A stretch of 64,000 nt of DNA from Paenibacillus durus (GCF_000756615.1 NZ_CP009288.1:1798001-1862000), one strand, 5' to 3'. Shown: positions 1 through 8,613, counted from the stretch's first letter. Program-made: numbers and translations. The notes: generated by a model not told the origin, from the letters alone.

Positions 1-12
1 AGCAGCGGAACG

Positions 13-39
13 AAACGAGAGGGCTAACGCCTTCGTTTC
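13..39 (+). terminator. possible terminator of an upstream gene
   Basis: Imperfect hairpin: GAAACGA near 13-19 pairs with TCGTTTC near 33-39, with an inner GGC/GCC and a TAAC loop, followed by an A/T-rich stretch. It could end a gene lying to the left of the window. The stem has a small bulge and the T tract is poor, so support is weak. Confidence 0.3.
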
Positions 40-48
40 AAATTTTAT

Positions 49-62
49 CTAAAACGTTTTAG
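49..62. promoter_or_regulatory. LacI-family operator candidate 1 (CTAAAACGTTTTAG)
   Basis: A perfect 14-base palindrome with a central CG, the shape of operators bound by LacI/GalR-family regulators. It lies about 200 bases before the ABC operon and has a partner with the same AAAACGTTTT core at 212-221. No LacI-family gene is present nearby, so the regulator would be encoded outside the window. Confidence 0.55.
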
Positions 63-210
63 GAAATGGGTGGACCGAATAAGGAGCTTTCCAGGTGAAC
101 ACTCCGCTTTTTATTCGTTCACATATAAGAGAGCAGATGGAGCAGGTGATTATTTGAGAAACAAGGGGTGTGATGCAGTAGAAAAATCCGATAGCTTTAC
201 CTTTTTTTCG

Positions 211-223
211 GAAAACGTTTTAG
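211..223. promoter_or_regulatory. LacI-family operator candidate 2
   Basis: Repeats the AAAACGTTTT core of the palindrome at 49-62, 161 bases downstream of it and about 38 bases before the lipoprotein start codon. A paired arrangement would permit repression by looping. The core is seen directly; regulator identity and sugar effector are inferred from operator shape only. Confidence 0.5.
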
Positions 224-260
224 AAAAATACACTGGCAAATCTAAGGAGGAGAGAATACC

Positions 261-1619
261 ATGCAAAAATTGAAGGTATTGGTGCTGGTTTTCGTAATGG
301 CAGTCATGGCGATCTTGGCAGGATGCGGAGGAGAAAGCTCCGGTTCCGGCACTTCCCAGAATAGTCAGGGTGGAAATAGCGCAGGTGCATCTTCCGCTGA
401 ACCGACTGAATTAATCGTCATTAACCAGGACCGCTGGGCTCCTTATGTGGAAAAGGCGGTGAAAATCTGGAACGAACAACATCCTGATAAGCAAGTGAAG
501 CTCAATCAGCTTGTCCTCGGCTACCCGCAATTGCGCCAAAAGATTACAACCGCAGCTGCAGCCGGACAAGCTCCCGACTTCTCCCTGATCGACTCGGTGT
601 GGGTGGCGGAGTTTGCGGACGCCGGATACCTTAAACCGCTCGATTCGATCGATCCCGACTGGGTGGAGAATGATTTTAAGAAAGACTTCTATCCGGTATT
701 CGTTGGCGGTGACTCTTATGAAGGGAAGCCTTATGCCATCCGTTCCCAAACGGATATGGCTCTTATCTGGTTCCGCAAGGATTGGTTCAGCCAAGAAGGC
801 ATTCAACCGCCGAAGACCTGGGACGAATTGATGTCTGCGGCCAAGCATTTTTCCCAGAAGGACGTTCAGGCCAAATACGGGAACTCTCAAGGCATCGCCT
901 TTCCAGGCGGTCTGAAAGCCGGAGAAACGACGACAAGTCTGTTAATGCCGTTCTTCTGGTCCAGCGGCGCGGATGTCTTCAAGGATGGGAAAGTGGTATT
1001 AGACAGTCCGGAGTCGAAGGCGGCGGTCCAATTCCTGACTGATCTTGTTAATGAAAAGGCATCTACCAAGGAAGTGATTTCCTATGAATGGGATCGGGCC
1101 ACGAAATTGCTGGCAACAGGAAAAGTGGCTTTGTCCGTAGGGGGCAGCTATGAATACGCGATGATCAAGAACACGACCGGGTGGAGCGATGCCGAAATGA
1201 AAGAAAAGCTTGGTTTCGTGCCTATTCCGGCCGGCGGCAGCGGGAAAGTTGCCACATCTGCGGGCGGGATGGACTATGTCATTTATGAACAGGCCAAGCA
1301 GCCAGAACTCGCCATGGAGATTTTGAAAATTGTAACCGGCCCTGAACTGATGAAGGAGTTCGTAGTGGACACGGCACAGAATTCTCCGCGGATTTCGGTA
1401 ACCGAAGGTCTGGACAAAGACAAGGACTGGTTCCTCGCTGAAACGGGCAAGTTCCTGTATGACGCGAATGTCCGTCCGGTGATTCCTGAATATGCAAAGG
1501 TATCGGAACAAATTCAGAAGATGATTGAGAGCGCGGTATCCGGCAAAACGCCTGCCGATCAAGCGGTAACGGAAGCGGCTAAGGCGATCAGCGATGTTAC
1601 AGGACTTCCTCAGCAATAA
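261..1619 (+). CDS. sugar ABC transporter substrate-binding lipoprotein
   Basis: Extracellular solute-binding protein of family 1 (452 residues) that should capture a sugar or oligosaccharide outside the membrane and deliver it to the two permeases encoded next. The N-terminus has a hydrophobic signal ending in a lipobox (LAGC) with the lipidated cysteine at about residue 22, then a Ser/Gly-rich linker. The start ATG at 261 follows an AAGGAGGAG ribosome site. Two LacI-type palindromes lie upstream and a hairpin separates the gene from the permeases. No ATPase gene is present in this operon. Substrate unknown; the downstream glycosidase suggests a glycan fragment. Confidence 0.92.
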   Translation: MQKLKVLVLVFVMAVMAILAGCGGESSGSGTSQNSQGGNSAGASSAEPTELIVINQDRWAPYVEKAVKIWNEQHPDKQVKLNQLVLGYPQLRQKITTAAAAGQAPDFSLIDSVWVAEFADAGYLKPLDSIDPDWVENDFKKDFYPVFVGGDSYEGKPYAIRSQTDMALIWFRKDWFSQEGIQPPKTWDELMSAAKHFSQKDVQAKYGNSQGIAFPGGLKAGETTTSLLMPFFWSSGADVFKDGKVVLDSPESKAAVQFLTDLVNEKASTKEVISYEWDRATKLLATGKVALSVGGSYEYAMIKNTTGWSDAEMKEKLGFVPIPAGGSGKVATSAGGMDYVIYEQAKQPELAMEILKIVTGPELMKEFVVDTAQNSPRISVTEGLDKDKDWFLAETGKFLYDANVRPVIPEYAKVSEQIQKMIESAVSGKTPADQAVTEAAKAISDVTGLPQQ

Positions 1620-1630
1620 CTTACAGTAAG

Positions 1631-1658
1631 GGGGATGTTTCCATCCCCTATTCTTTTT
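1631..1658 (+). terminator. attenuating hairpin between binding protein and permease
   Basis: GGGGATG (1631-1637) pairs with CATCCCC (1642-1648) across a TTTC loop and is followed by TATTCTTTTT. It sits between the binding-protein stop and the permease ribosome site, where partial termination would give more binding protein than permease. The same arrangement occurs in the second ABC operon at 59568-59603. Confidence 0.7.
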
Positions 1659-1676
1659 AAAAAGGTGGTGGCGCAT

Positions 1677-2612
1677 GTGGGACAATCGCTGATCACAGCG
1701 ATCCGGGATAATACCGGTTCATCCAAATCCAGATTGAGCAAGAAATGGGCCAAATCCATCCCCTTCTTGCTGATGCTTCCCGCACTTGCGGTGATGGGAC
1801 TGTTCGCTTTGTTTCCGGTCATCAACGCATTTCGGCTCAGTTTATACGATAAGCAGCTTCTGAATCCGGGGGAAACATTTGTCGGGCTGGATCATTATTC
1901 CCAGCTGTTTGCAAACGGAGAATTTATCAATGCCCTGAAGGTCTCCGTCATCTATGTGGCCGGTTCGGTCGCACTGCAATTTCTCGTGGGGCTTGTGCTG
2001 GCTGCTCTGCTCTCCGCTCAGGGCGTCAAGGGAAAAAGATTTTTTCGGACGGCGTTTATTGTTCCCTACACGCTTTCCGAATTGGTTGTATCGCTAATCT
2101 GGCTGCAGATGCTGGATACCGAGTTCGGGATTATCAATTATTTCGCCACTCTGCTTGGCGCCGATCCCCAGAACTGGCTCTTTGACTTCGCGCTTCCTGC
2201 CGTTATTGTAGCGAATGTCTGGTGGGGAAGCACCTTCTCCCTGCTGATGCTGGAATCGGCGATGCAGGGTATTCCCAAGGAACTTTATGAAGCGGCGGAA
2301 GTGGACGGCTGTACATCCTGGGGCAAATTTGTTCATATCACGCTGCCATCCATACGCTATGTGTCGCTTTTGAACATGATCATGATTACCTTGTACACCA
2401 TCAACTCCTTTGGCATTATTTTTGTCCTTACGGCGGGCGGCCCGCTTGGCAGTACGGATGTGATCGGAATGTTCATGTGGCGCAGCGCCTTCCAATTCAT
2501 GGACCTCGGGCTGGGTGCAACCATTTCTACCTTGATCTTTGTTGTCAATATCCTGATTACTCTGGTGTATATCCGGTTGTTCGGCTTGAACACGCTGAAG
2601 GAAGGTGCGTAA
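1677..2612 (+). CDS. sugar ABC transporter permease (MalF type)
   Basis: Inner-membrane permease with about six membrane segments (first near residues 25-45) and the cytoplasmic EAA loop, seen as EAAEVDGCTSWGKFVHITLP, that docks the ATPase. The GTG at 1677 is preferred because AAAGGTGG lies about eight bases before it. The ATG at 1635 lies inside the hairpin at 1631-1648 and has no ribosome site. The gene forms a heterodimer with the next permease and is almost joined to it at 2605-2617. MalF/UgpA-like proteins of about 300 residues are typical for this family. Substrate is inferred to be a carbohydrate only. Confidence 0.9.
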   Translation: MGQSLITAIRDNTGSSKSRLSKKWAKSIPFLLMLPALAVMGLFALFPVINAFRLSLYDKQLLNPGETFVGLDHYSQLFANGEFINALKVSVIYVAGSVALQFLVGLVLAALLSAQGVKGKRFFRTAFIVPYTLSELVVSLIWLQMLDTEFGIINYFATLLGADPQNWLFDFALPAVIVANVWWGSTFSLLMLESAMQGIPKELYEAAEVDGCTSWGKFVHITLPSIRYVSLLNMIMITLYTINSFGIIFVLTAGGPLGSTDVIGMFMWRSAFQFMDLGLGATISTLIFVVNILITLVYIRLFGLNTLKEGA

Positions 2613-2616
2613 CAAG

Positions 2617-3450
2617 ATGACGAACCGAAAGAAATCACTTGGAATCTATCTTTTGATGAGCGCCGCGGCTGTCGCCATTGCCTTTCCTGTTCTTTGGATG
2701 TTCATCATGTCCGTCAAGCCGACTGATGAGCTGTACCAGTTTCCTCCCACGATCTGGCCGGATAAATGGGAATTCGGCAACTATACAAAAGCGTTATTTG
2801 AAGCGGGTATCGATAATGGATTGATCAACAGCCTGATTTTAGCCGTAGGCACGCTGGCTCTAAGTGTCACATTGAGCTTTCCGGCCGCTTACGCACTCGC
2901 GAAATACGAATTTAAAGGGAAAACCATTCTTTTGCTGGCCATCCTGGCCACCCAACTGATTCCCGGTATGGCGGCGATTGTCCCTTTATTCGATATTTTG
3001 CAGCGAATGCATCTGGTGAATACTTACACCGGCTTGATTCTCATTTATACCGCAAGAACGCTGCCACTGAACATTTGGATTTTAAAAGGTTTTTTTCAGT
3101 CCATTCCGAACGAATTAATCGAATCGTCGATGGTGGACGGCAGCTCGAAAATCGCTTCCCTCTATCGTGTCGCACTGCCGCTGGCTCTGCCTGGCATCGG
3201 GGCTGCTGCCATGTTTACGTTTATGCAGACCTGGATCGACTTCATCCTGCCGTTAACGATGCTGTTTAATGAGGACAAGTTTCCATTCAGCGTTATGCTG
3301 TACAAGTTTGTCGGCGATCCGATCATGGGGACCAATTACGGCGTCCTGTTCGCCGCTGCCGCTCTCGGCACCATACCGACTTTACTGATCTTTGCTCTGC
3401 TTCAGCGCTTCTTCGTTCAGGGGCTTACAGCCGGGGGCGTTAAAGGCTAA
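2617..3450 (+). CDS. sugar ABC transporter permease (MalG type)
   Basis: Second inner-membrane permease, about 277 residues and six membrane segments, with the conserved loop near ESSMVDGSSKIASLYRVALP and the typical C-terminal ending QGLTAGGVKG of MalG/UgpE proteins. ATG at 2617 is chosen because AAGGAAGG ends 12 bases before it. A GTG at 2605 overlaps the preceding stop codon and sits on the ribosome site. It would form the import channel with the upstream permease. There is no ATPase gene beside it, so a shared MsmX-type ATPase such as the one at 61513-62622 is the likely energy source. Confidence 0.9.
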   Translation: MTNRKKSLGIYLLMSAAAVAIAFPVLWMFIMSVKPTDELYQFPPTIWPDKWEFGNYTKALFEAGIDNGLINSLILAVGTLALSVTLSFPAAYALAKYEFKGKTILLLAILATQLIPGMAAIVPLFDILQRMHLVNTYTGLILIYTARTLPLNIWILKGFFQSIPNELIESSMVDGSSKIASLYRVALPLALPGIGAAAMFTFMQTWIDFILPLTMLFNEDKFPFSVMLYKFVGDPIMGTNYGVLFAAAALGTIPTLLIFALLQRFFVQGLTAGGVKG

Positions 3451-3485
3451 TCATGTGAAATTGTGAAAATGACGGAGGAATGAAT

Positions 3486-4295
3486 ATGACGGAGCTGACA
3501 ATCGCGATTGGACAGATGGACAGCAAAATTATGGACAAGGAATATAATCTGCACAAAGCGGAAGCTTTACTGGATCAGACAAGGGGGAAAGCGGACGTTA
3601 TTTGTTACCCGGAGCTTTTTACGACCGGCTACAATTTCGGTTTGATCGGAGATGCTTTCTATGAACTGGCGGAAACGATTCCGGGTCCGACCGTCGAACG
3701 TTTGGCGAAAAAAGCGGGAACCTATGGGACAGCCATTATCGGGACGATCGTGGAAAAGGACGGGAACCAGGACGGCGTGCTTTATGATACAACTTTTGTC
3801 ATCAATGAAAAGGGCGAGTATGTCGGGAAGTATCGAAAAGCGCACCTGTATCCGACAGAGCATCAATATTTCCGCAGCGGTTCGGATTTTCCTATATTTG
3901 AGATTTGGGGGGTAAAAGCAGGCATAGCCATCTGCTATGATCATGCATTCGGAGAAATGTTCCGGGTGTTGGCCTTGAAAGGAGCACAGGTTATCTTTAT
4001 CCCTTCCGTCATTCCGAAAGACTTCGAGTACCTGCTGGATTTGCGAACGAGAGCCCGTGCCCAGGACAATCAAATCTTCACGGTAGCCGTTAACCGGGTA
4101 GGCTCGGAAGCAGGTATTGTCTATTGCGGAAACAGCAAGATCGTCAATCCGCGGGGCGACGTGATTTGCGAAGCCGGCGATGAGGAAGAAGTAGCGACAG
4201 CCACGATTGATCTTTGCGAAATCGCAAGAGAGCGGAAGCAGGAAATGAGCCTCCGCAGTAGAAGACCGGAGCTGTATGGATCATTGACACATTAG
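3486..4295 (+). CDS. carbon-nitrogen hydrolase (nitrilase superfamily)
   Basis: Cytosolic hydrolase of the nitrilase/amidase superfamily, about 269 residues, acting on C-N bonds of amides, nitriles or carbamoyl compounds. The Glu-Lys-Cys catalytic triad is visible: Glu43 in YPELFTTGY, Lys118 in YRKAHLY and Cys150 in AICYDHAFGE. ATG at 3486 is preferred to 3480 because GGAGG at 3474-3478 is seven bases away. It lies 35 bases after the permease and 34 before the glycosidase and is probably co-transcribed with both. An amidase inside a sugar-import operon suggests that the imported glycan carries an amide or acylamino group. The exact substrate cannot be read from the sequence. Confidence 0.85.
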   Translation: MTELTIAIGQMDSKIMDKEYNLHKAEALLDQTRGKADVICYPELFTTGYNFGLIGDAFYELAETIPGPTVERLAKKAGTYGTAIIGTIVEKDGNQDGVLYDTTFVINEKGEYVGKYRKAHLYPTEHQYFRSGSDFPIFEIWGVKAGIAICYDHAFGEMFRVLALKGAQVIFIPSVIPKDFEYLLDLRTRARAQDNQIFTVAVNRVGSEAGIVYCGNSKIVNPRGDVICEAGDEEEVATATIDLCEIARERKQEMSLRSRRPELYGSLTH

Positions 4296-4329
4296 GCCAA
4301 ATAGAATGCGGTAAACTGGAGGAATTCCT

Positions 4330-6303
4330 TTGTCTTTTTTCTCTTTTGAGTTCATGCGTTTACCTGATGCATTAAACCGCAAGCCTCTGGATGTGGGGTG
4401 CGGCCCGCTTTCTGCCAGCATCGGAGAGGATGGTTATATCCGCTCTATCAATCACTTTCATTCGCGCCACGGATTCATTACGCTGGAACCAACAGAACCA
4501 TTTCCAAACGATAAATGGTACGACAGTGAATACGTTCGTCATTACCGCAGACGTCTAATAGATCAGCGGCCTGCCTCGGAGGGAGCCGCCGGATTCGGGA
4601 TACAACCGAAGGGCACGGAGTGGAAAAGAGAGTTTTTTTGGGTCCGGAATCATTTCCCGCTCATCCGGTACCATAAGCCAAACATTGAAATCCATGCGGT
4701 GTATATCCCTATTCATCATGATGGGATGAGCGGCATGACCCAGCAGCTTACGGTCACCAATTGCGGAGAACAACCGGAGTCCATTCCTTTAGCGGTTGGC
4801 GGCACTTTCAGCCTTCACCGGTGCAGCTACGGGCAATTGACGGAAGGCGGTCCGATCCCCATTCCGAGGGCGGATCTTGCTTTTACTGCATCTAACAACC
4901 GCCTGACAATTACCAATCGGAATCTTCCGGCTGAGGCGAGCCTGTATTTCTTTAACGGAGAAGACCCGCTGGAATTGCAGCCGATGGAGAAATTGGCGAA
5001 CCGCCCGGCAACTTATATATACGATACAGAATTGTTTTTAAACAGCGGGGAAAGCCGCGAGCTTACAATGCTTTGCCTGATATCAGAGGAAGCAGGAGAT
5101 CCGGCAGATTTCAGCTTTGACGAACTTCAGGCTTGGATGAAGAGGGCATGGGAAGAGACGCCAAGGCTGACAACGGACGGCCGTTTGGGTGCGGAGAAGC
5201 CCATCATTCACAGGAATATCGACTACATTCTGTCCTGCTGCTCCGTCCCGGTCGATGAAGAGGCTGTGTGCATCATTACCGATCATCAGCTTCTGCCTTT
5301 GTCGTGGAATCGGGATTCCTATTATATGATGAGGCTGCTGCTTGATTCGGAGCAGTACGCACACTGTCTGTACGAGGCATCCTACATTCCCGCATTCAAC
5401 AATCAGGTACAGCGAACCGTCAAGGGCCATCTATTGTGGATGTTCGAACAAGCCGTTCGTCCGAACCGTTATTGGGGCCGCGCCTACCTGACTAACGGAT
5501 TTTGCAAGGATGATGTATTCCAACTGGATCAACAGTGCTATCCGCTGCTTCAGCTTTGCGAATATTACGACAGGTTCGGGGATCACCAAACGGTTGTAAG
5601 ACTAATGCCCAAGATTCACGAAATACTGGATATGATCATGGAATACAAGGATAGGGAACGATGGCTTTTTCAAACGGGTGAAACTCCGGCGGATGACGAA
5701 GTCGCGTACCCTTATCATTTCTCCAGCCAGGTATTGGTTTGGCATACGCTCACATCGCTGGCCAAGCTGAATGAAACCTTTTCTTTTACGAATCTCGAAT
5801 TGCTGGAAATGGCCCGGCTCGTCAAAAACGATATCCTGGATTGCTTTGTTACGCCGCATGGTGACGGGGAACTGTTTGCCTATCTTTCTGACTTGAAGGG
5901 AAGCTTTCAGCTTTATCATGATGCGAACGATCTTCCGACGGTCTATGCTCCTATCTGGGGGTTCTGTAATTCGAATGACCTGAGATGGATAAATACGATG
6001 GAGTTTGCTTTTTCGGAGGAGAATAAAGGAGGCTTTTACGACGGGGAATACGGCGGACTCGGTTCTGTTCACACCCCTCACCCTTGGCCATTGGGAGACG
6101 GGCAGGAGCTTCTGTACAGCTTGCAGATCGGGGACGATAGGCGTCAGCAACAGGTTCGGCGCAAATTGGCGGGGACCGTCCAGTGGGACGGACTTTTTCC
6201 CGAGGCGGTAAACGAGCATACTGGAGATGTTGAATCAAGGCATTGGTTTTCATGGCCGGGTGCATTTATATCTTCTGTATTCGTTCATTCCCTTAGCGAG
6301 TGA
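4330..6303 (+). CDS. six-hairpin glycosidase, GH125-like C-terminal half
   Basis: Protein of about 657 residues without a signal peptide, so probably cytosolic. The first half looks like a beta-rich domain. The second half (from about residue 290) looks like an alpha/alpha six-barrel glycosidase: WNRDSYYMMRLL, FQLDQQCYPLLQLCEYY, APIWGF and a C-terminal RHWFSWPGAFISSVF that resembles the ending of GH125 alpha-mannosidases. The start is probably TTG at 4330, seven bases after GGAGGA; the alternative is ATG at 4354. It should hydrolyse what the adjacent ABC system imports. GH125 assignment rests on recalled motifs; amylo-glucosidase or GH63/GH78-like barrels are alternatives. Confidence 0.65.
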   Translation: MSFFSFEFMRLPDALNRKPLDVGCGPLSASIGEDGYIRSINHFHSRHGFITLEPTEPFPNDKWYDSEYVRHYRRRLIDQRPASEGAAGFGIQPKGTEWKREFFWVRNHFPLIRYHKPNIEIHAVYIPIHHDGMSGMTQQLTVTNCGEQPESIPLAVGGTFSLHRCSYGQLTEGGPIPIPRADLAFTASNNRLTITNRNLPAEASLYFFNGEDPLELQPMEKLANRPATYIYDTELFLNSGESRELTMLCLISEEAGDPADFSFDELQAWMKRAWEETPRLTTDGRLGAEKPIIHRNIDYILSCCSVPVDEEAVCIITDHQLLPLSWNRDSYYMMRLLLDSEQYAHCLYEASYIPAFNNQVQRTVKGHLLWMFEQAVRPNRYWGRAYLTNGFCKDDVFQLDQQCYPLLQLCEYYDRFGDHQTVVRLMPKIHEILDMIMEYKDRERWLFQTGETPADDEVAYPYHFSSQVLVWHTLTSLAKLNETFSFTNLELLEMARLVKNDILDCFVTPHGDGELFAYLSDLKGSFQLYHDANDLPTVYAPIWGFCNSNDLRWINTMEFAFSEENKGGFYDGEYGGLGSVHTPHPWPLGDGQELLYSLQIGDDRRQQQVRRKLAGTVQWDGLFPEAVNEHTGDVESRHWFSWPGAFISSVFVHSLSE

Positions 6304-6394
6304 AAATCTGCTGACTCAGAATCCCTAAAATTAGAAACCGGGGAAGTTCGGGCCATTATAACCTCATCATTTAAATTCGAATATAAACATAAAG

Positions 6395-6430
6395 CGGCTG
6401 TGTTTCCCGAGGAAACAAGCCGTTTTTTTG
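6395..6430. terminator. bidirectional terminator between convergent genes
   Basis: CGGCTGTGTTTCC (6395-6407) pairs with GGAAACAAGCCG (6411-6422) over a short loop, followed on the plus strand by seven T. It ends the glycosidase operon on the plus strand and sits just past the stop of the minus-strand His/Gly-rich peptide gene. Confidence 0.8.
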
Positions 6431-6450
6431 TCTTGATTGACGCGGCAAGC

Positions 6451-6810
6451 TCAGTCTCCGCCCCCACCGCCGCCGCAGTCTCCTCCGCCTCCGGGATCTC
6501 CGTCAAAGCTGTGTCCGCCGTGGGAATGGCCGCCAAAGCCGCCGAAATCATGCGAGCCTCCGTGATGTCCATGATGCTGGCCGCCGCCTTCGCAATCGGA
6601 ACCGCCGTGATGGTGATGATTACGTCCATTGGGATGGGAATCACTGTCGGAACTGCCGGTAAGATCGGGGTTGGACAGCATAAACAGGGAAGAATTATAG
6701 TCGGTGTTGTTCCGGGTTTTACCAGGAGGCTTACCATATCCATCTCTTCGGATAATGCCGCTTACCAGCACAAAAGCCAAAACTACAATAAATATAAGGC
6801 CAATGCTCAT
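6451..6810 (-). CDS. small membrane protein with His/Gly-rich tail
   Basis: 119 residues. Residues 3-19 form one hydrophobic segment (IGLIFIVVLAFVLVSGI), followed by a basic stretch and a polar region, and from about residue 64 a low-complexity tail of His, Gly, Asp and a few Cys, ending in a Gly run. The topology suggests a membrane anchor with the tail on one side; clustered His/Asp could bind metal, which is inference only. It is convergent with the glycosidase operon and shares the terminator at 6395-6430. AGGAGAGA lies before the ATG on the minus strand. Function is not recognised. The overlapping plus-strand frame (6400-6843) is a shadow of this low-complexity DNA. Confidence 0.7.
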   Translation of the reverse strand: MSIGLIFIVVLAFVLVSGIIRRDGYGKPPGKTRNNTDYNSSLFMLSNPDLTGSSDSDSHPNGRNHHHHGGSDCEGGGQHHGHHGGSHDFGGFGGHSHGGHSFDGDPGGGGDCGGGGGGD

Positions 6811-7137
6811 GAAAGGTATTCTCTCCTAACTGTATTGAAATAACTAAATTATACCAGTGATGAATGGAGATAGAAAGCCCCAAGCTTCTCAACGCTCTGC
6901 GTTGAAATGGATAAAGCGCAGCCGGGAAAGCATGCAGTGTGAGATCTGGGATAGCAAAGAACGTGTCTTGTCAGCTATGACGTTGCAAAAGACGGCTTCT
7001 ATAGCCGATTTCTGTACGGCTAAACCGTGTCGGCGGGAAGCGAGAAGGTTAATATTAGGAGCCTTCGCCTGGTTTGGCGGTCCTTCGGGGAAATATGATA
7101 TGCTTGCCATAGTCTATACGAAGCTGGAGGGATGATA
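6811..7137. other. intergenic stretch, no clear gene
   Basis: Between the minus-strand His/Gly-rich gene and the DinB-like gene. A 92-codon plus frame (6857-7135) and a 73-codon minus frame (6889-7110) run through it, but neither has a recognisable domain or ribosome site. A TATGAT at 7094-7099 could be a -10 box for the DinB-like gene, but I find no good -35 at the right distance. Confidence 0.4.
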
Positions 7138-7671
7138 ATGATTGAACTGGCAAAAGACGCACTGGATTATATGAACAGTCAGCTAAATAACATCGAAACA
7201 AGCCTGCTGCTCCTGTCGGATGAGCAAATTTGGACGAAAATGAATCCTGGGATGAACAGCATCGGCAATTACTGCCTGCACCTTGCGGGCAACGAATATC
7301 AGTATTTCGTAACGGGTGTTGGCGGCAGGCCGCTCATTCGGGAGCGCTCCAAGGAATTTACCGCAGAGGGTGGTTTATCACGGGAAGAGCTCATTGCCAA
7401 GCTCAAAGAAGTGAGAAGCCAATCGGAAGCGATTCTCTCCTCCTTATCGGAGCAGGACTTGAACCGTGAGGTTACCGTTCCTTATGATCTTGGGGACTGG
7501 AACCGGATGAAGGGCGGTCAGGCTTCCGAAGGCGACGCCAAGGACGTCAACAGCATTCGTACTCTTCTACTGAGGATATCGGCGCATTACGGCTATCATA
7601 CCGGACAGATTGTTTTATTGGCCAAAATTTTGTCCCGGACGGAGAAGCATATATCGGGGAAATATCATTAA
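7138..7671 (+). CDS. DinB-like superfamily protein (DUF1572 type)
   Basis: About 177 residues with the four-helix bundle pattern of DinB/YfiT-like proteins, which often hold a metal ion with three histidines. Visible candidates are His in NYCLHLAGNEYQYF (about residues 42-55) and the C-terminal SAHYGYHTGQIVLLAK. Known relatives include thiol-transferases and proteins of unknown role, so no reaction is assigned. ATG at 7138 has GGAGG seven bases upstream; the ATG at 7132 would be too close. The stop is 18 bases before the aldo/keto reductase and the two are probably co-transcribed. Confidence 0.82.
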   Translation: MIELAKDALDYMNSQLNNIETSLLLLSDEQIWTKMNPGMNSIGNYCLHLAGNEYQYFVTGVGGRPLIRERSKEFTAEGGLSREELIAKLKEVRSQSEAILSSLSEQDLNREVTVPYDLGDWNRMKGGQASEGDAKDVNSIRTLLLRISAHYGYHTGQIVLLAKILSRTEKHISGKYH

Positions 7672-7689
7672 GGAAAGAGGCGCATACCG

Positions 7690-8592
7690 ATGAACAACTC
7701 CGTTAATGAAGCGAGCAGAGTCGAAATCGAAGAGGCCAATTCCCGCAGCCGTATTGCTCTGCCGGATGGAGCTCTTGTACCCAGAATCGGACAGGGAACC
7801 TGGAATATCGGCAACGATGCTTCCCGCAGGAGTGAGGAGGTGGAGGCGCTCAGGCTGGGTATCGAGCTCGGGATGAGCATGATCGACACCGCAGAGATGT
7901 ATGGGGAAGGACGGTCCGAGACGGTGGTGGGAGAAGCGGTGCAAGGCATACGGGACAAGGTCTTTCTTATATCCAAGGTATACCCGCATAACGCCGGCCT
8001 AAAGCGGATCGCTAAGAGCTGCGAGGACAGCCTAAAGCGTCTGCGGACCGACCGCCTGGACTTGTATTTGCTGCACTGGAGAGGCAGCGTTCCGCTGGAA
8101 GAAACGGTAGAAGGCATGGAGCAGCTGGTGCAGCAGGGGAAAATTACAAGATGGGGCGTATCCAATTTCGATACGGACGATATGGAAGAGTTGTTCCAGC
8201 TTGCCCGGGGAACGCACTGCGCTACGAACCAGGTGCTGTACCATTTGGGATCGCGCGGAATTGAGTTCGATCTGCTCCCCTGGCAGCGTAAGCGGCAAAT
8301 GCCGATTATGGCGTATTCGCCGCTTGCCCAGGCAGGGGCGCTGCGGAAGGGTCTTATTCAGAATGAAGCAGTAAAGGAAATTGCCGCGGCATACGGTGCC
8401 TCTCCTCTGCAGGTTCTCCTCGCCTGGTGCATACGGGCAGGGGATATCATTGCGATTCCCAAAGCTTCATCCCGGGAACATGTGCTGCAGAATAAGGCGG
8501 CAGGATTGATCACTCTGAGCGGGAAAGAGCTGCGGCTGCTCGATGAGGCGTTACCCGAACCGGCCCGGAAAATGCCGCTCGACATCATTTAA
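7690..8592 (+). CDS. aldo/keto reductase
   Basis: Cytosolic NADPH-dependent oxidoreductase of the aldo/keto reductase superfamily, 300 residues, reducing aldehydes or ketones. The catalytic tetrad is intact: Asp66 and Tyr71 (IDTAEMYGEG), Lys96 (LISKVYPHN) and His129 (LLHWRG). WGVSNFDTDDMEEL and the late IPKASSREHVLQN correspond to the barrel strand and the cofactor 2'-phosphate loop. It resembles the YeaE subgroup. It is followed after 21 bases by a D-2-hydroxyacid dehydrogenase, so both may handle carbonyl or 2-hydroxy acid compounds. Physiological substrate unknown. Confidence 0.9.
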   Translation: MNNSVNEASRVEIEEANSRSRIALPDGALVPRIGQGTWNIGNDASRRSEEVEALRLGIELGMSMIDTAEMYGEGRSETVVGEAVQGIRDKVFLISKVYPHNAGLKRIAKSCEDSLKRLRTDRLDLYLLHWRGSVPLEETVEGMEQLVQQGKITRWGVSNFDTDDMEELFQLARGTHCATNQVLYHLGSRGIEFDLLPWQRKRQMPIMAYSPLAQAGALRKGLIQNEAVKEIAAAYGASPLQVLLAWCIRAGDIIAIPKASSREHVLQNKAAGLITLSGKELRLLDEALPEPARKMPLDII

Positions 8593-8613
8593 ACTACACG
8601 GAGGAATGGATCG

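Noticed and set aside
70..273. 67-codon frame before the first lipoprotein gene
   Set aside because: It runs through the region with the operator-like palindromes, overlaps the lipoprotein start in another phase and has no ribosome site or domain.
411..890. Long antisense frame inside the lipoprotein gene
   Set aside because: A shadow of the high-GC coding frame; no start signal and no similarity to a known family.
6400..6843. 147-codon Ala/Ser/Val-rich plus-strand frame
   Set aside because: It is the mirror of the His/Gly-rich tail of the minus-strand gene; its composition comes from low-complexity DNA, and it begins in a terminator hairpin.
6857..7135. 92-codon plus frame before the DinB-like gene
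   Set aside because: No ribosome site, no domain, and a competing minus frame of similar length; treated as non-coding.
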